Below, one piece after another: positions 31,486-43,651 of a DNA stretch of 64,000 bases. The first letter of the stretch is position 1. Every line of letters starts with the position of its first letter. The position numbers and the translations under genes were made by a program. Origin of the DNA: Microdochium bolleyi (Eukaryota > Ascomycota > Sordariomycetes > Xylariales > Microdochiaceae); assembly GCA_001566295.1 (NCBI GenBank), contig KQ964248.1, positions 868,001-932,000 of the forward strand, given 5' to 3'. Under the pieces are notes generated by a model that saw nothing but the letters and a program-made list of their open reading frames with translations, made no database searches and was not told the origin of the DNA.

Positions 31486-33903
31486 ATGGCGATGTGGACG
31501 AGGGCCCCGTCGCGGCTCCTCCCCAATTCAGCGCGTCTGCCGTCGCCGTCGCTCTATTCAACGCATCACTCAGCAGCTTCGCTTGTATCCGGCGTGCACT
31601 CCTCGAAGCTTGCCTCAGCCCATCAACTTAGCCAGCATCGCCCACTAAAGCCACTTCATCAACAAGCTTTGTCTGCATTTTATACATGTAGACTATTCTC
31701 TACAAGCCAGGCCGCTCGACGCGATGGCCAGCGGCCAACGGAGACCACGATTGTACCGGAAAATGCCGCAGCCACCGGTAAGAATGCCGAGGCTCGATCG
31801 CCGGCAGTGCTCAATGCGCAGGACAGAACCGTAGTGGAGAGCCCGGCCGAGAACAACGAAACAGTCGAGCCCGCCGAGAAGCTCGAATTCGGGAGAAGTG
31901 AAAAGGCCAACAGGGCTGCCGAAGTAAACTACCAAGCACGGCTGTCGAAAGAGGGCAAGGAGCAGAAGAAGGGACGCATGGCGGCTCTCCGTGATGCCAA
32001 ACGATTGCTAACGCTGGTCAAACCCGAAACGAGACCACTCACGGGTGCTATCGGTCTGCTATTCGTCTCTTCGGCAGTCACCATGACGGTCCCATGGTCT
32101 GTCGGAAAAATTATGGACCTGTCAAATGTCCCTCTCAATGAGGCGAGCGTCTTCGGCCTCTCGATATACGAGTTCTTTGGAGCATATATTGCGATCCTTT
32201 GCCTCGGAGCCGCTGCCAATTGGGGGCGGATCATGCTTCTGCGAGTCATCGGCGAGCGTGTCGTAACCAAGCTTCGTTCCAAGTTATACACCAACACGCT
32301 CCGCCAGGATGCCGAGTTCTTCGACGCCAATCGTGTCGGTGATCTCATCTCGCGTCTCGGCTCCGACAGTGTAATTGTAGGCAAGAGTATCACTCAGAAT
32401 GTCTCGGATGGTTTGCGGTCCCTTGTTTCCGGCATTGCTGGTTTCAGCGCCATGATTTGGATCAGTCCGACTCTCACCATGGTCCTCGTCTACGCCGCGC
32501 CTTTTCTGGGCACCGCCTCCTTCATCTACGGCAAGGTCATCAGGAAACTTAGCAGAGAAATGCAGAAGAATATTGGCACAATGACAAAGATCGCCGAGGA
32601 ACGACTTGGCAATGTCAAGACCACCCAGGCATTTGTCGGAGAACGACAGGAGGCAGCTCGGTACCACAAACAGGTCAAGAAGGTCTTCGATATCGGCAAG
32701 AAGCAAGGTCTCATGGATGCTCGCTTCTTCTCGACGACAGGCTGGATGGGCAACATGACAATTGTTGCCATGCTCTGGTTCGGCGGAGATGCCGTGCGGA
32801 ACGGTTTCATGACCCCTGGCGACATGACGACGTTCATGTTCTACACCTTCTTTGCTGGTCAGAGTCTTTTCGGTCTCTCGCAATTTTGGTCCGAGCTCAT
32901 GAAGGGCGTCGGTGCTGCTGATCGTCTCTTCGAGCTGCAAGACAGGAGAACCACGATACCACCAACCAAGGGCGTGCCTGTCAAGTCGGCACACGGTATC
33001 ATCAAGTTTGACAATGTTCGCTTCGCGTACCCAACCCGTCCAGCTGTGAACATCTTCAACGGCCTCAACTTTGAGATCCCTTCCGGAAGCAATGTCTGCA
33101 TTGTGGGGCCCTCTGGAGGTGGCAAGTCGACAGTTTCGTCTCTTTTGTTGCGTTTCTACAACCCAACATCTGGCTCGATATCCATCAACGGCACAGACAT
33201 CACGAAAATGAACGCGAAAGCGCTGCGGCGCCGAATCGGTATGGTCGGACAAGAGCCAGTACTGTTTTCCGGCACTGTGGCCGAGAACATTGCATACGGC
33301 AGGCCAAGCGCTACACGCTCGGAGATCATCCAGGCAGCCCAGAAAGCCAACTGCTCATTCATCAGCGACTTCCCCGACGGACTTGAGACCCAGGTTGGGC
33401 CTCGCGGGGCACAACTGTCTGGTGGTCAGAAACAGCGCATTGCGATTGCGCGGGCTCTGCTCAAAGATCCCGATATTTTGATTCTCGACGAGGCTACCTC
33501 GGCACTGGACGCCGAGTCTGAGACGCTAGTCAACTCTGCCCTCGCCGCACTGCTCAAGGGTCGCAGCACGACCATCTCAATTGCGCACCGGCTGTCGACG
33601 ATCAAGAGATCTGACACGATCATTGTGCTTAGCAGCGACGGCACGGTCGCGGAGATTGGTCCTTATACCGAACTGAGCGCAGACCCCAAGTCCGCCTTCA
33701 GTCAGTTGATGGAGTGGCAGATGAGTGGCGGCGAAATTCCGACGACCACGCCTTCTCATGTTGTTGACAGCCGTGTAGCTGAGCTCGAAGATCTCGAGGA
33801 CGAATTCGCTGGCGAGCGGCCAGAGGAGCAGTTTGAGGAGGAGGAGGAGGAGACTTTACACGAGGACGAGAAGCCCCGCGAGGACGAGAAGCCCCGCAAG
33901 TAG
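31486..33903 (+). CDS. mdl1: mitochondrial ABC half-transporter (Mdl1/ABCB10 type)
   Basis: Half-size ABC exporter of the mitochondrial inner membrane; yeast Mdl1 exports peptides made by the m-AAA protease. One exon, 805 residues. The N-terminus (about 1-75, with the RLFSTSQ motif) is Arg/Ser-rich, like a mitochondrial presequence. The six-helix membrane domain spans about 185-475 (MTVPWSVGKIMDL at its start). The nucleotide-binding domain spans about 500-745 with Walker A GPSGGGKST, signature LSGGQKQR, Walker B ILILDEATSALD and the switch His in SIAHRLST. The C-terminal tail is very acidic and ends with two copies of EDEKPR. Mdl1 versus Mdl2 cannot be told from this sequence alone. Confidence 0.93.
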   Translation: MAMWTRAPSRLLPNSARLPSPSLYSTHHSAASLVSGVHSSKLASAHQLSQHRPLKPLHQQALSAFYTCRLFSTSQAARRDGQRPTETTIVPENAAATGKNAEARSPAVLNAQDRTVVESPAENNETVEPAEKLEFGRSEKANRAAEVNYQARLSKEGKEQKKGRMAALRDAKRLLTLVKPETRPLTGAIGLLFVSSAVTMTVPWSVGKIMDLSNVPLNEASVFGLSIYEFFGAYIAILCLGAAANWGRIMLLRVIGERVVTKLRSKLYTNTLRQDAEFFDANRVGDLISRLGSDSVIVGKSITQNVSDGLRSLVSGIAGFSAMIWISPTLTMVLVYAAPFLGTASFIYGKVIRKLSREMQKNIGTMTKIAEERLGNVKTTQAFVGERQEAARYHKQVKKVFDIGKKQGLMDARFFSTTGWMGNMTIVAMLWFGGDAVRNGFMTPGDMTTFMFYTFFAGQSLFGLSQFWSELMKGVGAADRLFELQDRRTTIPPTKGVPVKSAHGIIKFDNVRFAYPTRPAVNIFNGLNFEIPSGSNVCIVGPSGGGKSTVSSLLLRFYNPTSGSISINGTDITKMNAKALRRRIGMVGQEPVLFSGTVAENIAYGRPSATRSEIIQAAQKANCSFISDFPDGLETQVGPRGAQLSGGQKQRIAIARALLKDPDILILDEATSALDAESETLVNSALAALLKGRSTTISIAHRLSTIKRSDTIIVLSSDGTVAEIGPYTELSADPKSAFSQLMEWQMSGGEIPTTTPSHVVDSRVAELEDLEDEFAGERPEEQFEEEEEETLHEDEKPREDEKPRK

Positions 33904-34695
33904 ACGGCAGACTAAGGTCAGGGCGCGCCACCAACACAGGGCGTTTGCGATCTGTCGGTATAGTTGTAGGACATTTGACGACGATGTGGCAACGAAGCGA
34001 GCTTGATACTATCAAGAATAGTAATGGTCCCAAAACACAAGGGACAGAATTCGGGACGAGTTGATGTCCTCATACGGCGATCGCTCCTGCCGACTCACGC
34101 GTAATATCCTAAGCAAGCGTATGTATAAATAAAAACATGTGGCGTAGTAGATCTCCACTCAAAAGCATGTCAGCATGGCGGAGAGACTTTGACTTCATGA
34201 TGACTGACTTGAGCTGAGGCCTCTCATGTACAGACTTTCGAGTCCAAGGGATAGATTGAGATCTCCGAAAGGATTTGTGAAAGGCACGAAAGTAGCTCAT
34301 GGAAGCGAGCGTTGAGACAGCCTCACGATCATGACCCTGGCTTGGTTCTGACATGTGACGAGCTGAACCGGCCGTTGTTCATTTGTGGGGAAGGGTCTGT
34401 TCCAACCATCCCGCCCGCATGCAGCCTTTGGCCGACCACACCACAGCCTGGGCTTGTCAAGAGTCCTGTTTCAATCACTCGAATCATCATTGTCATCACG
34501 GATAGACCGGAAGCTGACATTACACCTTGTCGCGTCACTTCACAGGGAGATTCGGTTTGCAAAAACAGCCCCACGCAAGCTTGTCGGCACGACCAAGGAT
34601 CTCAAGTCAACTAAGAGCCAGGCCTCGGTTGTCAATCTAAGCTCTTTGAACTGACCTGACCAAGCTCCGCTCGTACACCTGCGGACCAATTCATC
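33904..34695. other. tandem spacer between mdl1 and the lipase gene
   Basis: 3' UTR of mdl1 and promoter of the next gene; no gene seen. Confidence 0.5.
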
Positions 34696-35737
34696 ATGGT
34701 GCAAATCACCGAGGGCAAGTTCGAGGTTGACGGCGTCAGCCTCCACAGCAAGACATGGCTGGTAAGTAGCAACAGAACGAACAAAACCAGGCACAGGCAC
34801 ATCTTGGCGACGAGACTAACAGCATCGAATGGTACAGCCCGACGGGGAGGTCAAGGCGAAGCTCATATTCTTCCATGGCTTCAGCGATCACATTGATCGG
34901 TACTACGACTTCTTCCCGTCGCTGGCCCGACACGGGATTGCCAGCTACGGTGTCGACCAGCGCGGCTGGGGCAGGAGCGCGCCGGCCAAGGCGCACCGCG
35001 GACGCACTGGCCCGACGACGCGCGTGCTCGCCGACATGGCGGCGTTCATCAGGTCGCAGCTCCCCTCGGCCGTGCCCGTTTTCGTTGCCGGCCACTCCAT
35101 GGGCGGCGGACAAGTCCTCACGCTGTGCAGCACGCCCGAGTACGAGGACCTCGTGGGCCAGGTGCGCGGGTGGCTGCTCGAGTCGCCATTTGTTGGGTTC
35201 GCACCCGAGCTCAAGCCCAACTGGTTCACGGTGGCGAGCGGGAAGCTGGCGGCCAAGCTCCTGCCCAATTTCCAGATGGTCAACGTGATCCCGCCGGAGA
35301 ACGTGTCGCGCGACCCGGAGGTGCAGAAGTCGCTGCACGCCGACGAGCTGTGCCACAACACGGGCACGCTCGAGGGCCTTTCGGGGATGCTGGACCGCAC
35401 CGGAAGGCTGAGCAGCGGGGAGCTAAAGCTCAGCGGGAAGGTGCAGAGCCTGCTCATGACGTTTGGCACGGACGACAAGGCCACGAGCTACGACATCGCC
35501 AAGCAGTGGTTTGATCGGCAGAAGATGGAGGACGCCGAGTTCAAGTCGTACGACGGCGCATACCACCAGCTCCACGCGGACTTGGGCTGCGAGCAGTACA
35601 ACCAGGACACGGCGGACTGGATTCTCGCGAGGGCTGGTGGCAGTGGTGCCACAGCGACTGCGACCCCGACTGCGACGAACAGTGCTGTTGCGCCGGCGCC
35701 GGAGGCTGAGGTCACGAAGGCGGAGTCCAAGCTGTGA
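34696..35737 (+). CDS. monoglyceride lipase (alpha/beta hydrolase, Yju3-like)
   Basis: Serine hydrolase of the S33/monoglyceride-lipase group, which frees a fatty acid from monoacylglycerol at lipid droplets and membranes. Exons 34696-34761 and 34838-35737 give 321 residues. Oxyanion motif HGFSDH is at about residue 33. The nucleophile elbow GHSMGGG has Ser near residue 109. Acid and His candidates are GTDD and DGAYHQLHAD. The intron 34762-34837 lies right after KTWL, before PDGE. The C-terminal 35 residues are a Thr/Ala-rich tail without family counterpart. Distinction from other S33 hydrolases rests on overall similarity to the monoglyceride lipase pattern, so the exact substrate is inferred. 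Confidence 0.9.
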
Positions 35738-36327
35738 AGCTCCGTAATTGTGTTCCCGAGATATACCACTGCTGTTTCCATAGTCTGAGCACGCTGAGCT
35801 CCCATAATTACTGCCCGTCTGTCCCTTTAAATTGTTCCTACCGACTTACCTAGAGCATGAAATGATCCCAAGTCATGTACAGTATTGCTGGTAGTAAGCG
35901 CATGAGGAGAGCGTCAGCCACATCTGGCCCCGCTCTGCCAGCACCGAGGAGCGAGCTGTGAGGTGTGTGGCTTGACCTGGCTTGGCCTTCTGGCTGCTAA
36001 CGAGGCCAGCTCCAGCGTGGGGTCCTGTGCTCTGGGCGGAAGCACCTCCCCTGCCTGAGGCAAGCTCCAGCTGGACGAGGGCCCAGCACTGAGGGTCGCG
36101 GGCGAGACCTTTGAACGAGCCCCTTGGCGTTCGTCCGCCTGCGTATCGAGACCAATGTGTCAAGTCCCCTGGCCGGCACCGCATTATATCAACCAGCACC
36201 TCACGAGCTTGCATCTCAACGCCTGCACCAGCCCGGATCCCCTCTCCACTCCAACCCACGGTGCTCGACTCTGGCCGCATCTTCACATCGCTAGGCTGCC
36301 CTCGCCGGGCTCCTGTACGCCCGCAAG
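35738..36327. other. tandem spacer before AP-1 gamma
   Basis: No gene seen; probable promoter of the adaptin gene. Confidence 0.5.
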
Positions 36328-39219
36328 ATGAGCTCCTGTCCGTCATCACCGTCTCCTGATCCGCCCTCGAAGCTCCCGTGGGCACTGCGCTGACAGCACG
36401 CTCTCCTTGAACAGTAAAGCAATTCATCCGCAACGTGCGTGCCGCCAAGACAATCGCCGACGAGCGTGCCGTCATCCAGAAGGAGAGTGCCGCGATCCGA
36501 GCTAGCTTTCGTGAAGAGAGCCACGACCCGAACGTTAGGTGCGCTCACATCCCGCTACTCGTCCAGCCCGCTCCTACTCCTTGGATATGTTCGAGGCCAC
36601 CACACAACACCTCTGGATACTGTGGAAGCGAGGCACCCGGTGATTCCCGAGCCGCAGAGTACTGACAGGAATGCGACCACAGACGCAACAATGTAGCCAA
36701 GCTGCTCTACCTCTTCACCCTCGGCGAGCGGACACACTTTGGCCAGATCGAGTGCATCAAGCTCCTGGCGTCGCCCCGATTCGCCGACAAGCGCCTCGGC
36801 CACCTTGCAACAAGCTTGCTCCTCGACGAGAATCAAGAAGTGCTGACATTGGTCACCAACTCTATACAAAAGTGCGTCGAGCCTGGCATGAAGACGCATG
36901 CTCATATGAGACCGCTGGTGGTGGGGGCAACGCATACTGACAGTGTCTCGCTTTGACAGTGATCTCGGCCACTCGAACCAATACATTGTCGGCCTCGCGC
37001 TTGGCACGCTCGGAAACATCGCCTCCGTTGAAATGTCCCGAGACCTGTTCGCCGAGATCGAGAAATGCATTTCCACCGCCAACCCCTACATCCGAAGGAA
37101 AGCCGCCCTCTGCGCCATGAGGATATGCCGCAAGGTCCCCGACTTGCAGGAGCACTTCATCGAGAAAGCCGCCGCGATGCTGTCGGATCGCAACCATGGC
37201 GTACTGCTGTGCGGCCTGACTCTCGTGACCAGCATGTGCGAGGCTGAGGAGGAGGACGACAGTGGAGAGGACCTTGGGATCATCGAGAAATACAAGCAGT
37301 TCATCCCGTTGCTGGTGCGGACGCTCAAAGGCCTCGCCACATCAGGCTATGCGCCGGAGCACGACGTCACGGGTATTACGGACCCTTTCTTGCAGGTCAA
37401 GATCCTCCGGCTATTGCGTGTGCTTGTCCGTGGTGACCCTGAGGGCACCGAGCAGATCAGCGACATCCTCGCACAAGTGGCTACGAACACGGATTCGAAC
37501 AAGAACGTCGGCAACTCTATCCTCTATGAGGCTGTGCGGACGATCCTTGACATTGAAGCCGACTCGGGCCTGCGTGTGCTTGGCGTCAACATCCTCGGAA
37601 AGTTCTTGGCCAACCGTGACAACAACATCAGATACGTGGCCTTGAACACACTGATCAAGGTCGTTGCGATTGAGCCGAACGCGGTTCAGAGGCATAGGAA
37701 CACGATCCTGGAGTGTTTGAGGGACCCCGACATCAGCATCAGGAGAAGAGCTCTTGACCTGAGTTTTACTCTCATCAACGAAAGCAATGTCCGCGTCCTC
37801 ATCCGCGAGCTCCTTGCTTTCCTGGAAGTCGCCGACAACGAGTTCAAGCCGACCATGACGACGCAAATTGGTATTGCTGCTGACCGGTACTCGCCGAACA
37901 AGAGGTGGCATGTTGACACAATGCTGAGAGTCTTGACGCTGGCTGGAAACTACGTCAAGGAGCCCATTATGGCCTCATTCATTCGCCTCGTCGCGACTAC
38001 GCCAGAGCTCCAGACTTATGCGGTGCAGAAGTTGTATCTTAGCCTGAAGAAGGACATTACGCAAGAGAGCCTGACAGAGGCTGGCGCGTGGTGCATTGGC
38101 GAGTATGGTGATGCATTGCTGAGCGGTGGGCAGTACGAGGATGAAGAGCTGGTACAGGAGATCAAGGAGCACGAGATCATCGATCTCTTCACCAACATTC
38201 TCAACAGCAGCTACGCAACGCAAGTGGCCACCGAGTACATCATCACCGCTCTCATCAAGCTGTCGACAAGATTTTCGGACCCGGCTCAGGTACAGCGGGT
38301 ACAGCAACTTATTGCGAGCCACCAGACCAGTCTGGATGTCGAGATCCAGCAAAGAGCTGTCGAATATGGCAATCTGTTCTCGTTCCAAGAGGTCCGCTCA
38401 GGTGTTCTTGAGAGGATGCCGCCGCCGCAAATCAAGGAGGAGTCTCGCGTGCTGGGCGAGTCGACCACGAAGAAGAAGAAGGCTGCCAGCCGTAAATCCA
38501 AGCTTGTTGCCAAGCCCACAACCGACCAGGACCTGCTGGATCTGATGGGCGACAGCGAGAGCACACCTATCACATCACCAACCAACGGATCTCAGAATAA
38601 CGCCGATCTCCTTGCCGATATCCTCGGCGGCACTTCGTCCCCGCCACCCAATGCCACCTCCCCGCCGCCTTTCCAGGGCAGCGCCTCGATCATGGATCTG
38701 TTTTCGCAAGGTTCCTCTGCGCCATCGCCTGCCCCATCCGCCGGCGGGTCCGGGCTCGATATGCTGTCCCAGATGGGCTCTCCGCCGCCCCAGCAAGCCG
38801 CAGCTGCTCCTGCGCCCGGTGGTCTGCCCTGCTACGACAAGAATGGCGTAAACGTGACCATCCTGCTGCAGCGCAACGCCGAGGGCAACGTCCAGGCTAC
38901 GGCACGCTTCCGCAACTCTGCAGGCGGCCAGCTTGGCAACGTCGGCCTGCAGGCAGCCGTGCCCAAAACCCAGAAGCTGCAGCTGCTGAGCATTTCGAAC
39001 CCCAACATTCCGCCTGGGGCCGACGCGACGCAGGTTATGAGGATCATTGGCGCCAAGGGGGTAAGTCTGGATAGCCCACTCTCTGTTTTCAAGTCTGTGT
39101 GGATATGCTAACGATTCTGACTCTCTCCTCAGCCATTGCGTTTGAAGCTCCGGATCGACTACATCCATCCATCGGCAGGGCAGGTGCAGGACGAGGTCAA
39201 GTGGACGGAACCGTCATAA
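36328..39219 (+). CDS. apl4: AP-1 complex gamma subunit (gamma-adaptin)
   Basis: Large subunit of the AP-1 clathrin adaptor at the TGN and endosomes. Exons 36328-36337, 36415-36538, 36683-36871, 36960-39060 and 39133-39219 give 836 residues. The start MSSLKQFIRNVRAAKT is the gamma-adaptin signature. The armadillo-like trunk spans about 1-560 (GLALGTLGNIAS; NPYIRRKAALCAMRI). A Pro/Gly/Ser hinge at about 570-715 contains the clathrin-box-like DLLDLM. The gamma ear runs from about 720 to the end (VTILLQRNAEGNVQATARF; KLRIDYIHPSAG). Exon 1 carries only ten coding bases and its donor is GTCCGT. The last intron (39061-39132) splits the ear after GAKG; reading through it would truncate the ear. Confidence 0.96.
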
Positions 39220-39762
39220 GTAACGGCAGCACCGTTTGCGGCGGTTTGCGGTTGAGAAGGGGGCCAGGCAGACAGCCATTTACCGAACATCTGCCAGAAA
39301 ATCAAAAATTCCATCTACCCATACCATTGAGATTGAAGTGAGATACATATAGAGCGCCATGACAGCCACAAGACCATAATTTGGCACACTATGGTGAGAT
39401 GATCGGGCACGGGGCTATTGTAGTGGTCACTGCTGACATCGGAGTCACTTGAAAAGAGGTCATGAGCTCTCCCCATTGGTTCGGTGGTTTGGTGTTATAG
39501 CTCTATTTAGTACTGTAGTCCAGCGGACCGGACCACGCCTTGCTGATCGTCTTCTGCAGCGGAATCCAACTTCGCTTCCCGTTGGGAAGCATTATCCTGA
39601 CTGTGATGCATCGATTCTCTCCCCTCCTCTCGCTCCTTCTTTGGAGGCCGACGGAAACTGGAAACACGTGCCGAGTCTTATCTATGCCATCCAGAGGTTT
39701 TCGTTCTCATGATAGGCATGCCAGCACACCTGTCCACGGCATATGTCTTAGCCCTTGAGCCC
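39220..39762. other. 3'-3' spacer of AP-1 gamma and the GGCT-like gene
   Basis: Convergent 3' ends; no gene seen. Confidence 0.5.
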
Positions 39763-42700
39763 TTACCAAAGGCTGTACCGATTCCGCTGCTTTGCGATAT
39801 CTCCAGGGTGCGGCACCCACGCGCGCAGCTCCTCGTGGATGTACCAAGCCGGTACAAGCCCCTCGATCTTAGCGTCAACCACGGCGTCGTGTAGGCTCGA
39901 CATGTACGCGGCGTGGGCTTTCTGCTGGTCGTTAGTGATGCGATCGAGGCGCTGCACCCGTGTCCCCGTCGCTGCTGTTGTGCTGTTGTTGGGTTTCTGG
40001 GTGTGATTTGGTTGCTCTTCAACGTCGTCTTCGTCGCTTATTGAGGGGGTGGAAGAAGAGGACGCAGCGGAGAACGAGTTGCCCTCGTAGAGGGGTATTT
40101 GTTGCAGGCCACCATACATGACCGGCGACACGTGGCGAGGCTCAAGCGGCGCGATGAACGAGAGTCGAGGCTGGAGTTCCGTCTCTGGGTGCTCTTCTCC
40201 CTCCTCTTCGAGCCGGACTTTACGCTCCATGTCCGCCGTCTCAAGGACGGTTCTGCCAACAGCGCCGTTGACGAAGTCTCTCTGTGCTTTCTGGCCCTTG
40301 CTACCGGACTTCTTCCCTTTGCCCTTGGCCTTGATCCTCAGCATCTTCAATGTCCTGTCCCGCCGTCTCCGTTCAGCGATAATTCGTTTCTCATGTTCAG
40401 CGATCCGCGTATTAATCGCCATTCTCCGTCTCACAGCGGCCAGGCTCTTGCGATCGCCAAAGATCCTCCTCGTTGCCTCGAGCTGTGGTCGCAGGTCGAC
40501 GAGCATTTTGCCCGCACTGAGCTCGGGTTTGGGCTCCAGTCCATTGGCAGCCCAGCGCTGCTGTATATCGACGCGTAGTACAGGGTGCATCAATGCTCGC
40601 TCGTGGTCGCGCAGGAGGAGCGTCTGCCAGTGTATGTCGGCGCAGAGAGCTTGCTTCTCGTCGTCGTCGGCTGCGATCATAATGTCGTACCCAGCCGCCA
40701 TCGCGGCTTGCGACACGCAGCGAGAAGGCATATGGTACTTCTCCGCCGGCAAATACAACATCTTCACCTCTCCTACAACCTCGGCGGTCCGCAGTGGCAG
40801 CGAAAGGTGTGCAAGCTGGGGGTCTCTGCCTACGTCGGTGCCCGTGCTGTCAACTTCGTTGCCATAGGAATCGTATTCGACAGGCTCGAGCAGCTCGACG
40901 GTGTCGCGGAGGGTCAGTGCCGTGGAAGCGTGATATAGGCTGAGATGGTCGTGGACGACGTGATTGTATGTGACCTGCGGAAGGAGGTATAGTCGACCGT
41001 AAACGCTGGGCGTGGGAAGGGTTGTCACGCCGCTATCTGCGTTCCTGGTATCGCTAGGCAACGTAGCGGTTCTACCAAGTCCTGGCGAGTGTGCGGTCGT
41101 CGTCTGCATCATACTCATCGTGTCGTTTGAGGTATCATCGTCATGGGAAGAGTGCTTAGCCAATGACGTTAATGATAAGTCTTGTGAGTGTGTGAGAGTA
41201 TGAGCAGCATGTTTAAGCTCCTTCGGTTTGTTGCCGGCTTGCTCGATACCATTTCCTTCCACGGTCGTCTCAGAAGCTGCACCCGAACTCTCACCTGCCT
41301 GGCATGACACGATAGTCGGATACCCTTCCGACGAAACTTGATCCTCGCTGGGGGCCTCGATGCCTATATGAAGAACATCTTAGTCTTTGGTCTCCACGGT
41401 AGAGCAATATGTTCAATGAAACGGTCGTGTTCTGTCAGCAAAATGCCAGGATCTGCTTACCCTCCCGTCTTGGCCCAGCGAGACAGAATCGCCAACCCTT
41501 GATCTTGCCGATGCCCACAGGGACCGCGTCAGGGTAATCCTGCAGCATGAAGTCCTCCCGCATCAGGCGACCATACGCAAAGAAGTAGACATGGTGTGCC
41601 GGCTCGTCTGCGTGTATGCTGGCGTCAACCGATACTCCGCCTCTGTTAGATGTCGCTCTCTCTTGCAGAGGAGCCCACGGACTATTCAAGAGCTCAAGAC
41701 CAGGATCCGCACGGGATGAATCCAGCTTCATTATGGAATGTGCTGTTTTGGACCGCTTGTTCCGCGGATTCTCTCGTTCTGGTTCAGCAGAACGCTTCTT
41801 CGACAGTGGCGGACGATTGGGAAAGAGTTCTTTATCTCGAGCTCGAGTCCGTTTTTGTTGTGTTCCGGAGGTCTTTTCGTCGGTCGCCGCCTTGGACTGA
41901 GTAGTTGCAGGTTCTTTGTTACGTTAGTGTGTGCTGGTGCGATTTGCGAGGTCTGGGGAGTCTTGTGCATGATTGCCGGGGAAAAGAGTCAGCAATGCCA
42001 CCTACCAAATCCTACAGTCGTCACACGCTTTGCGCGACGAGGAGCTGCCTTGTCGGTATTTGATGCCTTGGGCATACCAGGCCCGGCCTTGGCCTGGTCG
42101 TTCGTGCTGCTGCTGGCAGCGGTCTCAGGCTTGACTGCCTCCGCTGGAACTATGATTAGGGGAGACGTTAGTGTTATTATTATTTTTATGAGGGTAGAGT
42201 TGCGAAGCCGCCAGGGCTGCATTATATTGCCGTACCTGTGCTCGCGATGCCGTTGCCTTGGGCAGAAAGAAGTGTTAACAGGCCGATCGTCGAGCCTTCA
42301 CCAGTCACGGTCCGCGGCCGCTTCCGTCTACGAGTTTCTGTGGCTTTCTTGTCTGTCGTGTTGTCGCCTTGACCATGGCCTTGCTCAATGGGGATGCTTT
42401 TGCTAGCATTTGGGACTGTAGCGCTCCTCTTCCGCTTGCCGGTGGGCTTTGGTTGTGTGGCGGTGGGATCATCGCCCACAATAAGAGCAGCAGCGCTGGC
42501 TGCCGTGGTTCCCGAGACCGAAGGGCTCAGCGATCCTCCAGAGCTACTTGGCACTGCATTTTTGTCGCCTTTAGCCTCGTTTGCTGCAAGTGGCGCCAGG
42601 AGCGATTCCGCCCGCGACCTTTGCTGTTCCGTGTCGTGGTGGCTGAGGGCAGTCTGGTTGGTCTGCGTGGTAGTAGTAGCAGTACCAGTTGACGACGTGG

Positions 42701-42869
42701 CAGGGATTTCTGCTGGTTGGGTTGCTGCTGCCTGAGGCTGCTGGGATACTGCTGCTTCCTGAGGTTGCTGGGTATGCTCTTGCTGGGCCTGCTCTTCGAT
42801 GGCCCGGGCAGCTCGAGTGAGCCGCTTCCCAACGCCAGGTTCAATGTACGACCTCGGCCTACGCGGCAT
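39763..42869 (-). CDS. large nuclear-type protein with GGCT/AIG2-like domain
   Basis: Model of four exons, 42236-42869, 42016-42149, 41461-41896 and 39763-41363, giving 934 residues. Residues 1-320 are disordered and carry several basic clusters that look like nuclear signals (GKRKRS; RRRKRPR; KKRSAEPE; NKRSKT). A gamma-glutamylcyclotransferase-like fold begins near residue 355 (VYFFAYGRLM, then GIGKIKGWRFCLAG). It resumes after a roughly 100-residue insertion with PSVYGRLYLLP and EPVEYDSYG, whose Glu could be catalytic. The last 350 residues are helical, with a basic stretch (RIKAKGKGKKSGSKG). Function unknown; enzyme activity is unproven. The splice at 41897-42015 is uncertain (other donor GTAGGT and acceptor AAG are possible). 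A CAG after a T run near 42911-42913 suggests an intron in the 5' UTR. Confidence 0.7.
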
Positions 42870-43651
42870 GGCTGGGCGAGCATTCAGGAGGCGCTTGAAA
42901 TATGTGTCGACCTGAAAAAAGATGTTGTGTTGTGAGGTTTCAGTACGCCTTGGCCTGGATGAGAACTTCGTGATGCAGGTCTGACGGAGCGATCGGAGAG
43001 GGCCGAGCATGGGTTTGCAGTAGTCGTTCCACGCTGATGGGCTCAAATTAGCGAGGAACGATCGTGCAAGGGAAGTTGATGGACTCTCTGAAGCGGCACG
43101 CTTTCTGACTCCTCCTTTCGCAAGTGCTTGGACTGGAGTAGAGTGAGAGGCGGGCCGGGACGAGAAGGCGCTGATGGAGATTCAATGGTGAGGCCAAGCT
43201 CAGTTTGGCGATGGAAGATATCGTTTTATATCTTAGGCGATGACCTGAGCAGTCGGCCCTGGCGAAGTTGTTGAAGAATCTGCCGAAGCAAACGCCTTGA
43301 TTGTACGCTGATGGTAGTCGAGAGGATGGAGAATGAAAAGTCGTTGTGCGTGGCAAACGTTGTGCTGGATGTGCAATGAATGCAGAAGGTAACCCGTGAC
43401 AAGTCCTGTGCTCTTAGGCTTTGTGGATGAAAGAGTTCCGAAAGAGAGTGGTGTTGTTTGTGCGTAAGTATGCATTGGTGTATGTGTGCAAGTAGGCGCG
43501 AGATCGGGAGTATCAATTCCGCAGGCCAAGGTCACGTCCGGGGGACTACAATTGAACATAGTCTCACCAGCAGATCACCTCTTTGATATTGTTTCGGCCG
43601 AATATAAGTTTGTCACTAGGGAGTTCTAGAGACCATCCATGAGTTGATTGA
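42870..43651. other. spacer between the GGCT-like gene and the OXNAD1-like gene
   Basis: Upstream region of the GGCT-like gene, including its probable spliced leader, and the 3' end of the next gene. No further gene seen. Confidence 0.5.

Noticed and set aside
31227..31631. Frame overlapping the mdl1 start in another register
   Set aside because: The mdl1 frame reads a presequence and a full ABC transporter; this one has no features.
41738..42406. 222-codon plus-strand frame over the GGCT-like gene
   Set aside because: Antisense to exons and introns of the minus-strand gene; Phe/Leu/Cys-rich noise.
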